Source: an uncultured Ruminococcus sp.
GTDB lineage: Bacteria; Bacillota; Clostridia; Oscillospirales; Ruminococcaceae
Assembly (NCBI GenBank): GCA_905199285.1
Contig: CAJKFZ010000162.1
Span: 1-6,079, forward strand
Direction: 5' to 3'
DNA length: 6,079 bases
Shown: positions 1 to 6,079 of the stretch, one piece after another
Position numbering within the stretch: the stretch's first letter is position 1
Layout: each line of letters opens with the position of its first letter
Position numbers and translations under genes: made by a program
Notes under the pieces: model-generated
What the model saw: only the letters and a program-made list of their open reading frames with translations
Database searches by the model: none
Told to the model about the DNA's origin: nothing

Positions 1-67
1 TGCAAAACAGGAGGGCAAATTTTATTTATCAGTCATCATACTAAAAACGTACAATATAGACAGGTTC
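1..67. other. Non-coding region downstream of the dockerin-propeller gene
   Basis: No gene is visible. It contains the left arm (60-70, running into the stop codon) of an 11-bp inverted repeat. Near the edge is a short GC-richer stretch, GCCCTCC on the minus strand, which could be one arm of a terminator cut by the window end. The other arm is not available, so no terminator is called. Confidence 0.4.
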
Positions 68-1129
68 TTAATTGTATAAATCACAATACGCTCTTCTCTG
101 CATTACAAGATCAAAGCAATCAACATCGCCGCTGCTGTCTATATCATAGTTATTGATACCCGTATCAGCTCCGAGCAGAAAATTGGAAGTATTATGCATT
201 AATTCAGTAAGTCTGTTATCAGAATAATATACAGCTCCAAGTTCATTTTTATCAGTATTAAACAACGGAAGAGGTATTGAATCCTGTGCGTCATAATAGT
301 AAAGATCATAGTTTCCGTCTGCATCATGACAATATATAAGCTTATCTTCGCCTATGGGGAACGGATCCGAACAATCAAAATGACTGCTGTTAAACGGCAT
401 AGATTCAGCTTTGTCAGTAAAACGAATTATCTGATCGCAGTGATTTTCCGAAGAATACCATTTTGTAAAATATAATGCAGTTTCTCCCATCATAGGATAA
501 TATGATACTACTCCATCCTCAATATACACACAGCTTATATCACCTGTTTGACGATCAAGACAATTAATGTAAGAATAGCCGTCCTTATACATAGTATAAT
601 AAATCTTGTTTCCGTCAGAAGAATAATAAGGCATTGCTTCCTCATAAATATCGTCAGTCAGCATAGTAACTTCTTTGGTCTGAAGATCGAGCTCGGCAAG
701 ATTATATACAAAATTATTGATCTCGTTACTCCAATATCCACGTTTAAAAACTATACGCATCCCATCAGGTGAAAATTTCGGATCCTCATTTCTGAATCCG
801 CTGTTCTCGGTGTAATTGGTAAGCAAACCGGTCATTGAATTATATCGGTATATATCCCATTCATCAGCAGCTTTATCAATAGCCATAAAAATAATATCGA
901 ACGGATGGCTTCCGAAATGTGCATTCATCGGATTAATAAAACTGCCTTCTATTTTTACAATTTCTCCATCAGGAGCGTGTACAAAAAGTTCGCTGTCCAG
1001 AGCGTCATACGTCGAATAGCTGTGCCATGAGATCCATCCGTTCGACATAATTTCAGGCTGCTTATTTGAATAAAAAGATGTTACAGACGTTGTAACGGCA
1101 AGTGCAATAGCTGTTATTTTCTTAAACAT
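68..1129 (-). CDS. Secreted PD40/TolB-like beta-propeller protein with C-terminal dockerin-like module
   Basis: The protein has 353 residues and a function I do not recognise. Residues 1-20 look like a signal peptide: MFKK, then a hydrophobic Ala/Val/Thr stretch. No lipobox Cys follows, so it is probably secreted rather than a lipoprotein. Residues about 29-310 hold repeating strand patterns of the WD40-like PD40/TolB type, including FSPDGMRIVF (119-128), YSSDGNKIYY (169-178), and blade ends such as DIYRYN (92-97) and DLYYYD (275-280). This suggests a beta-propeller of about five or six blades. Residues 329-340 (DIDSSGDVDCFD) form an EF-hand-like calcium loop, followed by LVMQRR, as in one half of a dockerin. 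The family use of dockerins is docking to cohesin scaffolds; docking here is inference. The start is set by an ideal Shine-Dalgarno 6 nt upstream. The gene lies 146 bp after the kinase gene and has its own candidate promoter. It could be a surface binding or scaffold protein. No catalytic motif is visible. Confidence 0.85.
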   Translation of the reverse strand: MFKKITAIALAVTTSVTSFYSNKQPEIMSNGWISWHSYSTYDALDSELFVHAPDGEIVKIEGSFINPMNAHFGSHPFDIIFMAIDKAADEWDIYRYNSMTGLLTNYTENSGFRNEDPKFSPDGMRIVFKRGYWSNEINNFVYNLAELDLQTKEVTMLTDDIYEEAMPYYSSDGNKIYYTMYKDGYSYINCLDRQTGDISCVYIEDGVVSYYPMMGETALYFTKWYSSENHCDQIIRFTDKAESMPFNSSHFDCSDPFPIGEDKLIYCHDADGNYDLYYYDAQDSIPLPLFNTDKNELGAVYYSDNRLTELMHNTSNFLLGADTGINNYDIDSSGDVDCFDLVMQRRAYCDLYN

Positions 1130-1135
1130 AATACT

Positions 1136-1142
1136 CCTCCTT
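1136..1142 (-). promoter_or_regulatory. Strong ribosome binding site for the dockerin-propeller gene
   Basis: Read on the minus strand this is AAGGAGG, a full match to the anti-Shine-Dalgarno core, with 6 nt between it and the ATG at 1127-1129. It fixes the start codon of the secreted protein and predicts efficient translation. Confidence 0.85.
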
Positions 1143-1190
1143 AAAAATCAGGTTAAGGAACACAAGATTATTATCCGTTCTGAATTCCAT

Positions 1191-1219
1191 ATTATATAAT
1201 ACACTATACCACAAATCAA
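1191..1219 (-). promoter_or_regulatory. Candidate sigma-A promoter for the dockerin-propeller gene
   Basis: On the minus strand, TTGATT (1214-1219, four of six to TTGACA) is followed by a 17-bp spacer and then TATAAT (1191-1196, a perfect -10). Transcription would start near 1184, giving a leader of about 55 nt. T-rich tracts just upstream of the -35 (about 1221-1250) could act as an UP-like element. The region is so A/T-rich that a chance match is possible, but the spacing and position fit well. I see no clear operator. This suggests the gene can be expressed apart from the upstream two-component operon. Confidence 0.55.
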
Positions 1220-1275
1220 ACAAAAAAAGCAACTAAAACAATAAAAATTTTAAGAACCTGTGTTCATAGGATAAC

Positions 1276-2508
1276 TTATACGTCCTTTCGGCATACTATA
1301 GTAACATTCATGTTATCATTTGATATTTCCGCAAAAATATCTCCGCCCATAGCGTTCATAAGCTGTCGGCAGATATAAAGTCCCAGTCCGCATCCCTGCT
1401 GGCTTCCCGTATTTGATCCTCTCCAGAAACTATCAAAAATATGTGTGAGTTCAGTATCAGGGAGAGTGCACCCACTGTTTGATATAGTAATAAGACGGCA
1501 ATCCTCTTCATCAGAAAAGTTAATAGATATACAATGTCCGTCACCGTATTTTACTGCATTTTCAATGATATTCTGTAAAACTTCTTCAATTTTATCCGGA
1601 TCGCCTGAAATTAGACAATTTACATATCCGCTGACTTGAAATTCAATTCCGAGAGAATTCAGCTTGTCTGCATAGTAAGCTGAAACTTTATCAATGACTT
1701 GTGACAGGTAAAATTCAGTTGGATTTACCTCGAACGTCATAAAGTCACTGCTCAGATTTTTAATTATTTCATTTATAAATGCTTCTATCTCATCGGCTTT
1801 AAGATCAATTTTTTCCGCTGCTTCCGTCTGTTTTGATCTGCTGAAGTATATTCCTTTTGAAATCGCCTTAGAATAGAGCTTTATAGCCGAAAGCGGTGTT
1901 TTTATATCGTGCGAAAGGGACATAAGAAAAGTTTTTTCCTTTTTAGCTCTTTCCAGCTCACGCATTTTAGATTTCTCAAGTTCATCACGGAGCATATCGA
2001 GTCCCCATATAAACTTTCCGAAATAGCGTTTTTTGGTTTCTTTGAGCGGAGCGGAAAGTTTTCCTTTAGCAAGCTGATACGGCAAATCACTGATTTCTGT
2101 GAATGGTTTCACAATATTATGTCTGATATACAAAAGTACGATAAGCGTAATCAATAATATAATGCTCGATGCAATATTAACAGCTATCGGAATCTTGAAA
2201 TTATCACTGCTGAACCTGTCGTCGTACTCTATACGATATAATTCGCTGTTTATTTCCCGGATAACATATTCGTTTTTCGAAGTGTAAAAATTATCTGTTT
2301 TGTTATATTTATAAATTCCGAGAATCGTATCATAGTTTTCCGAATTCACTTCATTACCGTTAGAAAGCTCTTGTTCAATGCGATTTATCTCTACCTTGTA
2401 AAGTTTGTTATCGTTTGCTGCCATGCCAAAAACAATAAAATTTATGGAGATCACTGCTAAAAACATTATGAACATCACAGTAACAATAAATCTGTCAAAA
2501 ACTTTCAT
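1276..2508 (-). CDS. HAMP-domain sensor histidine kinase, partner of the adjacent response regulator
   Basis: This is a membrane sensor kinase of 410 residues that should autophosphorylate on His200 and pass the phosphate to the adjacent regulator. Order of parts: TM1 about 7-29; an extracytoplasmic segment about 30-107; TM2 about 108-128; HAMP-like linker about 129-180; HisKA H-box LSHDIKTPL (198-206, His200); and a HATPase_c domain. That last domain has N-box NIIENAVKYGD (313-323), F-box IFDSFWRG (357-364) and G2 box GCGLGLYIC (372-380). The G1 box is ISNSG (342-346), with Asn344 where DxG is usual, a variant I recall in other Firmicutes kinases. The sensor loop of nearly 80 residues is unlike the very short loop of BceS-type kinases, so direct ligand sensing outside the membrane is possible. 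The ATG lies one base after the regulator stop, with GGGAG (2516-2520) 7 nt upstream. The ligand is unknown. Confidence 0.93.
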   Translation of the reverse strand: MKVFDRFIVTVMFIMFLAVISINFIVFGMAANDNKLYKVEINRIEQELSNGNEVNSENYDTILGIYKYNKTDNFYTSKNEYVIREINSELYRIEYDDRFSSDNFKIPIAVNIASSIILLITLIVLLYIRHNIVKPFTEISDLPYQLAKGKLSAPLKETKKRYFGKFIWGLDMLRDELEKSKMRELERAKKEKTFLMSLSHDIKTPLSAIKLYSKAISKGIYFSRSKQTEAAEKIDLKADEIEAFINEIIKNLSSDFMTFEVNPTEFYLSQVIDKVSAYYADKLNSLGIEFQVSGYVNCLISGDPDKIEEVLQNIIENAVKYGDGHCISINFSDEEDCRLITISNSGCTLPDTELTHIFDSFWRGSNTGSQQGCGLGLYICRQLMNAMGGDIFAEISNDNMNVTIVCRKDV

Positions 2509-2509
2509 T

Positions 2510-3175
2510 TCAGCTCTCCCAACGATAGCCTTTGCCCCATACTGTAAGGAGCTTTACAGGATTTTTCGGATCGTCCTCAATTTTCTGCCGGAGCCACTTT
2601 ATATGTACTGTAAGAGTCTGAAGTTCGGATTCGCTTTCAGCTCCCCATACTCTGCTGAATATGAAATCCTTGCTCAGCATTTGCCCTTTGTTTTCGATAA
2701 GCAGACGTAAAAGTTCAAATTCCTTTGAAGTAACAGGAACAGAACGTCCACGCTTCATTACTGTTTCATCTGCAATGTTCAGTGTAATATCGCCGTCTGA
2801 AATAACATCAAACGAAAGCCTGCGCTTGAATATACCTTTTATTTTTGCAAGCAGAATATCAATATCGTATGGTTTCTCGATATAATCGTCTGCACCTGAG
2901 AGGATTCCGTTCAGCTTATCTTCTTTGTCGGTTCTTGCAGTAAGCATAATGATAGGCGTATTGTCATTTTCTCTGATTTTTCTGCATACGGCAAATCCAT
3001 CAAGCTTCGGAAGATTTATGTCAAGCAGGACAAGCCTTGCCCCGTATTTCTCATACAGTGACAAGGCTTTTTCTCCTGTTTCAGCAATGCTGACAGTATA
3101 ATTTTCCAAACGCAGAAAATCGCAAAGCAATCCGCAAAGCTCCTTATTATCCTCAACGATAAGTATATCAACCAT
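2510..3175 (-). CDS. OmpR/PhoB-family response regulator
   Basis: This is a cytoplasmic DNA-binding regulator of 221 residues, the normal length for the family. The receiver domain (1-118) has the acidic pair Glu8/Asp9, phospho-acceptor Asp52 in LVLLDINLP, Thr79 in IIMLTA and Lys101 in the KPYD motif, so all switch residues are present. The C-terminal winged helix (about 125-221) has the recognition-helix pattern TLTVHIKWLRQKIE (188-201) and ends in the wing motif KGYRWES. That pattern places it near VanR-like and antibiotic-response regulators of Firmicutes. It sits between the ATPase gene (one base upstream) and its kinase gene (one base downstream). The ribosome binding site is weak (GGG about 8 nt upstream), so translation probably depends on coupling to the ATPase gene. 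It most likely controls the operon promoter, which is outside this window; this is inference. Confidence 0.95.
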   Translation of the reverse strand: MVDILIVEDNKELCGLLCDFLRLENYTVSIAETGEKALSLYEKYGARLVLLDINLPKLDGFAVCRKIRENDNTPIIMLTARTDKEDKLNGILSGADDYIEKPYDIDILLAKIKGIFKRRLSFDVISDGDITLNIADETVMKRGRSVPVTSKEFELLRLLIENKGQMLSKDFIFSRVWGAESESELQTLTVHIKWLRQKIEDDPKNPVKLLTVWGKGYRWES

Positions 3176-3176
3176 T

Positions 3177-3935
3177 TTACCAACCCATTTCCAACAGCCA
3201 GTTATTCAGATCACGCTCGCGGTCTCGAAGCGCACGATCTCTATTAATATTATACTCGCCTTTTATGTTTCCGTCAACTAAAAAAAGCACTCTTGTACAT
3301 TTTGCTGCAACCTTTGCATCATGAGTTACAAGCATAATAGTTGTTCCGTCGTTATTGAGTTTTGTCAGCTCGTTCATTACTTCCTCCGAAGAAGTACGGT
3401 TAAGCGCACCTGTAGGCTCGTCGGCAAACATCATCCGAGGATTATTGATAATACTTCGGCAGATACAGGCTCTTTGAAGCTGTCCGCCTGAAACTTCGTT
3501 TATGTCATTATCCATAATTTCAATTATGCCCAGCTTTCGCATCAGATCCTGACCACGCTGAACAGTTGACTTTCTTGATTCCTGTATCTTATCCGACTTT
3601 ACCGCAGGCAATATGATATTATCAAGTATGGACAAATTTTTCATCATATACATCTGCTGAAAGATAAATCCCATATCGTCAAGACGCATTTTAGCAAGTT
3701 CGTTTTCGCTCAGCTCCGACATATTTCTGCCGCAGAAGAATACATCGCCTGCCGTCATTTTGTCCATACCGGAAACAGTATAGAGCAGCGTAGATTTTCC
3801 CGACCCCGATGGTCCCATTACCGCTATCATTTCTCCTTCGTTTACGGTGAAACTTATATTGCGAAGCACGTTATTCTGTCTTTTATTGACGATATAGGTC
3901 TTGCATAAGTCTTTTACTTCAAGTATTGTATTCAT
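3177..3935 (-). CDS. ABC transporter ATP-binding protein (MacB/LolD/BceA-like)
   Basis: This is the nucleotide-binding subunit of an FtsX/MacB-class transporter, 252 residues, acting on the cytoplasmic face with the upstream permease. All motifs are intact: Walker A GPSGSGKST (41-49), Q-loop Gln93 in FIFQQ, signature VSGGQ (148-152, Val for the usual Leu), Walker B MMFADEP with Asp172 and Glu173, and switch His205 in VTHD. The D-loop is GALNR, with Asn179 where Asp is common. A charged C-terminal tail (about 229-252, ending NNWLLEMGW) extends past the normal domain and may mark the subfamily. MacB-type systems use ATP to drive periplasmic or extracytoplasmic mechanical movements rather than a classical transport channel. 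The gene starts 14 bp after the permease stop, and its own stop is one base before the regulator start. The substrate is not predictable. Confidence 0.95.
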   Translation of the reverse strand: MNTILEVKDLCKTYIVNKRQNNVLRNISFTVNEGEMIAVMGPSGSGKSTLLYTVSGMDKMTAGDVFFCGRNMSELSENELAKMRLDDMGFIFQQMYMMKNLSILDNIILPAVKSDKIQESRKSTVQRGQDLMRKLGIIEIMDNDINEVSGGQLQRACICRSIINNPRMMFADEPTGALNRTSSEEVMNELTKLNNDGTTIMLVTHDAKVAAKCTRVLFLVDGNIKGEYNINRDRALRDRERDLNNWLLEMGW

Positions 3936-3942
3936 AACCGTT

Positions 3943-3950
3943 CTCCTTTT
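3943..3950 (-). promoter_or_regulatory. Ribosome binding site of the ATPase gene
   Basis: On the minus strand this reads AAAAGGAG, 7 nt before the ATG at 3933-3935. It occupies most of the 14-bp gap after the permease and overlaps the first base of the permease stop codon. It supports the chosen start and tight co-expression of the two transporter subunits. Confidence 0.8.
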
Positions 3951-6079
3951 TATTCAATATCGGAAGTATCCGAAGCTTTGATTGTTTTTGTATAAAGTGC
4001 AGTCAGAAAAGCTCCTGCAAGCGTTGCTGCCAGAATCACAAGAGGATAAACCGCAAAAATCTCGATCTTATTAATTTCATAGCTGATTCCGCTTACTGCA
4101 CCCATTATGCCGAAAATCGGATCTGCTATCAATTGGGTCAGCGGTTTGCAAAGTATAATAGAAATTATTGAAGCCGCAATGCTTACTATAAAGAATCTCG
4201 CTGTGTGATGTGCAATAATCGAACTGCTTTTGAAGCCTATCGCTTTCATAAGAGCAATTTCCGGCTTTTCTTTAGAAATAAATGAACGTTCCATAAGTAC
4301 GCTTATCATAATGATAATAATAATTGAAATTAACAGAATAAGATTTTTCACCTGCTTTATAGTGTCAGAGGCTCTGGTGGTATCATTGACATAAGCTTTG
4401 CCGTTGTAAACTTGATCAGTGCCAAAAATACTTTTGAGTTTCTCGATTCGGCTGTCAATTTCTTTTTTATCAGGTTCATCATCGAAATCTATCTGAAATG
4501 CCATTAATCCTGCAATTTGGCTGTCAGGGATATAAACGCTTTCATGAAGCCGTCCTGCTTCACCAAGCTGGTTGAAACTCTGGAATAACGCTGTTATAAT
4601 GTATTCGCTTTCTTTTCCGTCTATAGTCATCTTTACAGTATCGCCGATAACTGCGCCGAGTTTTTCTGCAATGGGTTCTGTTAATGCGATTTCATTTTCA
4701 TACTGCGGAGCCGTACCCTTGCTGAAGGTATAGTCGCTTGCTTTTGTATCTCTGCATTGCTGAAACATAACTGTTGTTTTAGTATCTTCAAAAGATACCG
4801 GAATATTTTTCATCAATTCTACGTGAACCTTTCCGGGCATGCCGTTATCGGAAAGAATTTTTTCTATCTCATCATTCGTCTCTTCAAGAGTTTTGCTGCC
4901 GCTCATAACCTCTGTAATACGTGTTGAATCGCTTAAATAAACATCGCTTTCCGTTGTGCCTAAAAGGAAAAGAAGCTTTTCGCTGTTAAGAGTATTTGCT
5001 ACGTTTGCAAGAATCATTACAAGCATTATGCAGATCGCAAAAACGATCGTTATGATACCATACTGCTTAGGACTGCTCAGAACATCGTTTAATGAGAGAA
5101 AACCGGTTGTTCCAAGCTTGCTTTTCGCAAGATGTATAAAGCCTTTTTTATGGAAACGCTCGCCTGTCTGACCGCTTCTTACTGCGTCGATCGGAGACAT
5201 TTTCTTAATTTTTCCCGTACAGCTCCAACAGAAGAGCAAAATGATCCCAACAACTGCAATACTGCAAAGAATACCGATCAAAACTGAATTTTCATTGCCG
5301 AGAACCATATTTTCGCTAACACTTGCAAGCATCATGTTTCCAAACGGAACGCTAAGCGTATATCCAATAATAGCTCCAATAACTGCTATTCCAAAGTATT
5401 TCACCAAATAAATCCCACGAACGGAGCGATTTCTGATACCGACAGCTTTCATAACCCCTATCTCTCTGAATTCCTCAGCAATAGTAAAACCTATGGTAAA
5501 TCTCAGAATCACAAATGATACAAGAATCAGGCATATACTCACTACAAGAAGCATTCCGGCAGTAAGTATATTCATAACATAGGTCGTTTTAAGAGTAGAA
5601 ACAGAACCGTCAAACATAATATTTGTACCGTCAGTTGCTGCCGACTCAAGAGCTTTGATATCATCAGTATTGACATAGTAAATTGCACCGATATTGCCAT
5701 TTAAGGCATAACTATCAGAGCGTATTTTTTCATAATCGCTGCGGCTCAGAATAATTCTCGGATTTGCCATCATTTCTGAGCCAAAGAATGCGTCTTTTAC
5801 TATGCCGGCAAATTCAAGAGTAAGTTCATTTTCGCCAAATACTAACTGAAAAGTATCTCCTATTTCAAGTCCTGAATCTTTTGATAAAAAAGTGGAGAGA
5901 TAAACTTTTCCGGGAGCGACTTCTTTTATGATATCATTATCGCTGTTGAAGTAGTTCAGTTTTGCTTCGTCTATAGACATAATTATAGCCATATTTGAAA
6001 AATCAGAAAGTTTCTTCCCGTTCCTTATGAAATGTTCTGCTGTAGAGAAAATTACCTCTTCTTTTCTATATTCTTTTAT
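3950..6079 (-). CDS. FtsX/MacB-type ABC transporter permease, 5' end truncated by the window edge
   Basis: This is the membrane subunit partnering the downstream ATPase. The frame is open to the right edge, giving 709 visible residues. The first ATG at 5992 lies inside continuous coding sequence (FIRNGKKLSDFSN precedes it) and has no Shine-Dalgarno, so it is not the start. Numbered from that Met, TM segments fall near 143-166, 196-216, 236-257, 310-332, 549-567, 598-616 and 643-666. A first TM is presumably lost beyond the edge, giving eight. Two FtsX units are visible, each with a matching motif after its second-TM position: EIGVMKAVG (177-185) and EIALMKAIG (578-586). Extracytoplasmic domains lie before TM2 (partly missing) and between TM5 and TM6 (about 333-548). 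This is the tandem MacB-like plan, not the ten-TM BceB plan with one large loop. It probably exports or extracts a hydrophobic or peptide compound; the substrate is unknown. Confidence 0.92.
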   Translation of the reverse strand: MKEYRKEEVIFSTAEHFIRNGKKLSDFSNMAIIMSIDEAKLNYFNSDNDIIKEVAPGKVYLSTFLSKDSGLEIGDTFQLVFGENELTLEFAGIVKDAFFGSEMMANPRIILSRSDYEKIRSDSYALNGNIGAIYYVNTDDIKALESAATDGTNIMFDGSVSTLKTTYVMNILTAGMLLVVSICLILVSFVILRFTIGFTIAEEFREIGVMKAVGIRNRSVRGIYLVKYFGIAVIGAIIGYTLSVPFGNMMLASVSENMVLGNENSVLIGILCSIAVVGIILLFCWSCTGKIKKMSPIDAVRSGQTGERFHKKGFIHLAKSKLGTTGFLSLNDVLSSPKQYGIITIVFAICIMLVMILANVANTLNSEKLLFLLGTTESDVYLSDSTRITEVMSGSKTLEETNDEIEKILSDNGMPGKVHVELMKNIPVSFEDTKTTVMFQQCRDTKASDYTFSKGTAPQYENEIALTEPIAEKLGAVIGDTVKMTIDGKESEYIITALFQSFNQLGEAGRLHESVYIPDSQIAGLMAFQIDFDDEPDKKEIDSRIEKLKSIFGTDQVYNGKAYVNDTTRASDTIKQVKNLILLISIIIIIMISVLMERSFISKEKPEIALMKAIGFKSSSIIAHHTARFFIVSIAASIISIILCKPLTQLIADPIFGIMGAVSGISYEINKIEIFAVYPLVILAATLAGAFLTALYTKTIKASDTSDIE

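Larger units (their letters stand above)
1130..1275. other. A/T-rich intergenic region between the kinase gene and the dockerin-propeller gene
   Basis: These 146 bp hold the candidate promoter and ribosome binding site listed separately, plus one arm (1251-1261) of an 11-bp inverted repeat whose partner is at 60-70. Only very weak hairpins follow the kinase stop codon: GAAC-ACAG-GTTC, and an A/T-only stem before a run of seven T on the minus strand. I therefore do not call a terminator, and some kinase transcript may continue into the next gene. No small ORF with a ribosome binding site was seen. Confidence 0.6.

Noticed and set aside
1..30. Terminator arm near the left edge (GCCCTCC on the minus strand)
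   Set aside because: No complementary arm is present inside the window, so a hairpin cannot be shown.
548..1019. Plus-strand open frames at 548-772 and 816-1019
   Set aside because: They are antisense to the propeller gene, lack ribosome binding sites, and encode low-complexity Ile/Ser-rich peptides with no recognisable domain.
1210..1275. Rho-independent terminator after the kinase gene
   Set aside because: The only hairpins are a 4-bp GAAC/GTTC stem and an A/T-only stem before the run of seven T on the minus strand. Both are too weak to call.
1909..2885. Plus-strand open frames over the kinase and regulator genes
   Set aside because: They lie wholly or largely antisense to genes with complete catalytic motifs, and show no ribosome binding site or recognisable domain.
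5990..5992. ATG at 5990-5992 as the permease start codon
   Set aside because: The reading frame continues upstream without a stop for 29 more codons to the window edge, with protein-like sequence. There is no Shine-Dalgarno before this ATG, and the expected first TM segment would be missing.
1276..6079. Assignment as a true BceAB-RS bacitracin module with gene symbols
   Set aside because: The permease has two FtsX units with two extracytoplasmic domains, and the kinase has an extracytoplasmic loop of nearly 80 residues, unlike BceB and BceS. Symbols would be misleading.
1..6079. RNA genes, CRISPR array, insertion sequence or phage genes
   Set aside because: No tRNA or rRNA-like segments, regularly spaced repeats, transposase motifs or phage proteins were seen on either strand.

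Overview
The window looks like a low-GC Gram-positive (Firmicutes) chromosome. The best organism guess is an anaerobic Oscillospiraceae/Ruminococcus-type gut or rumen bacterium. Three observations support this: a secreted protein ending in a dockerin-like calcium loop, A/T-rich intergenic DNA with strong AAGGAGG ribosome binding sites, and a response regulator, kinase and ABC transporter of the kind common in Clostridia. The genus is inference. All five genes lie on the minus strand, so they are transcribed from high to low coordinates.

From 6079 down to 1276 there is a compact four-gene unit. A large FtsX/MacB-type ABC permease (5' end beyond the right edge) comes first. It is followed 14 bp later by its ATPase, then an OmpR/PhoB-type response regulator, then a two-transmembrane HAMP histidine kinase. 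The ATPase-regulator and regulator-kinase junctions each have a single base between stop and ATG (stop-A-ATG), which suggests one mRNA with translational coupling. The likely logic is that the kinase senses something at the membrane and phosphorylates the regulator at Asp52. The regulator would then control transcription, probably of the transporter operon itself, whose promoter is outside the window. The transporter would export or expel a hydrophobic or peptide-like compound, or act mechanically on the envelope. The substrate cannot be read from sequence.

A 146-bp A/T-rich intergenic region (1130-1275) follows. It carries a good candidate sigma-A promoter (TTGATT, 17 bp, TATAAT) and a strong Shine-Dalgarno for the last gene. 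I found no convincing terminator after the kinase gene, so read-through is possible.

The last gene (68-1129) encodes a secreted protein of 353 residues: a signal peptide, a TolB/PD40-like beta-propeller, and a single C-terminal dockerin-like loop. Its function is not known to me. The first 67 bases hold no gene.

I see no RNA genes, insertion sequences, CRISPR arrays or phage genes. The transporter/two-component cassette looks like a known, widespread Clostridia arrangement. The least explained item is the dockerin-tagged propeller beside it.
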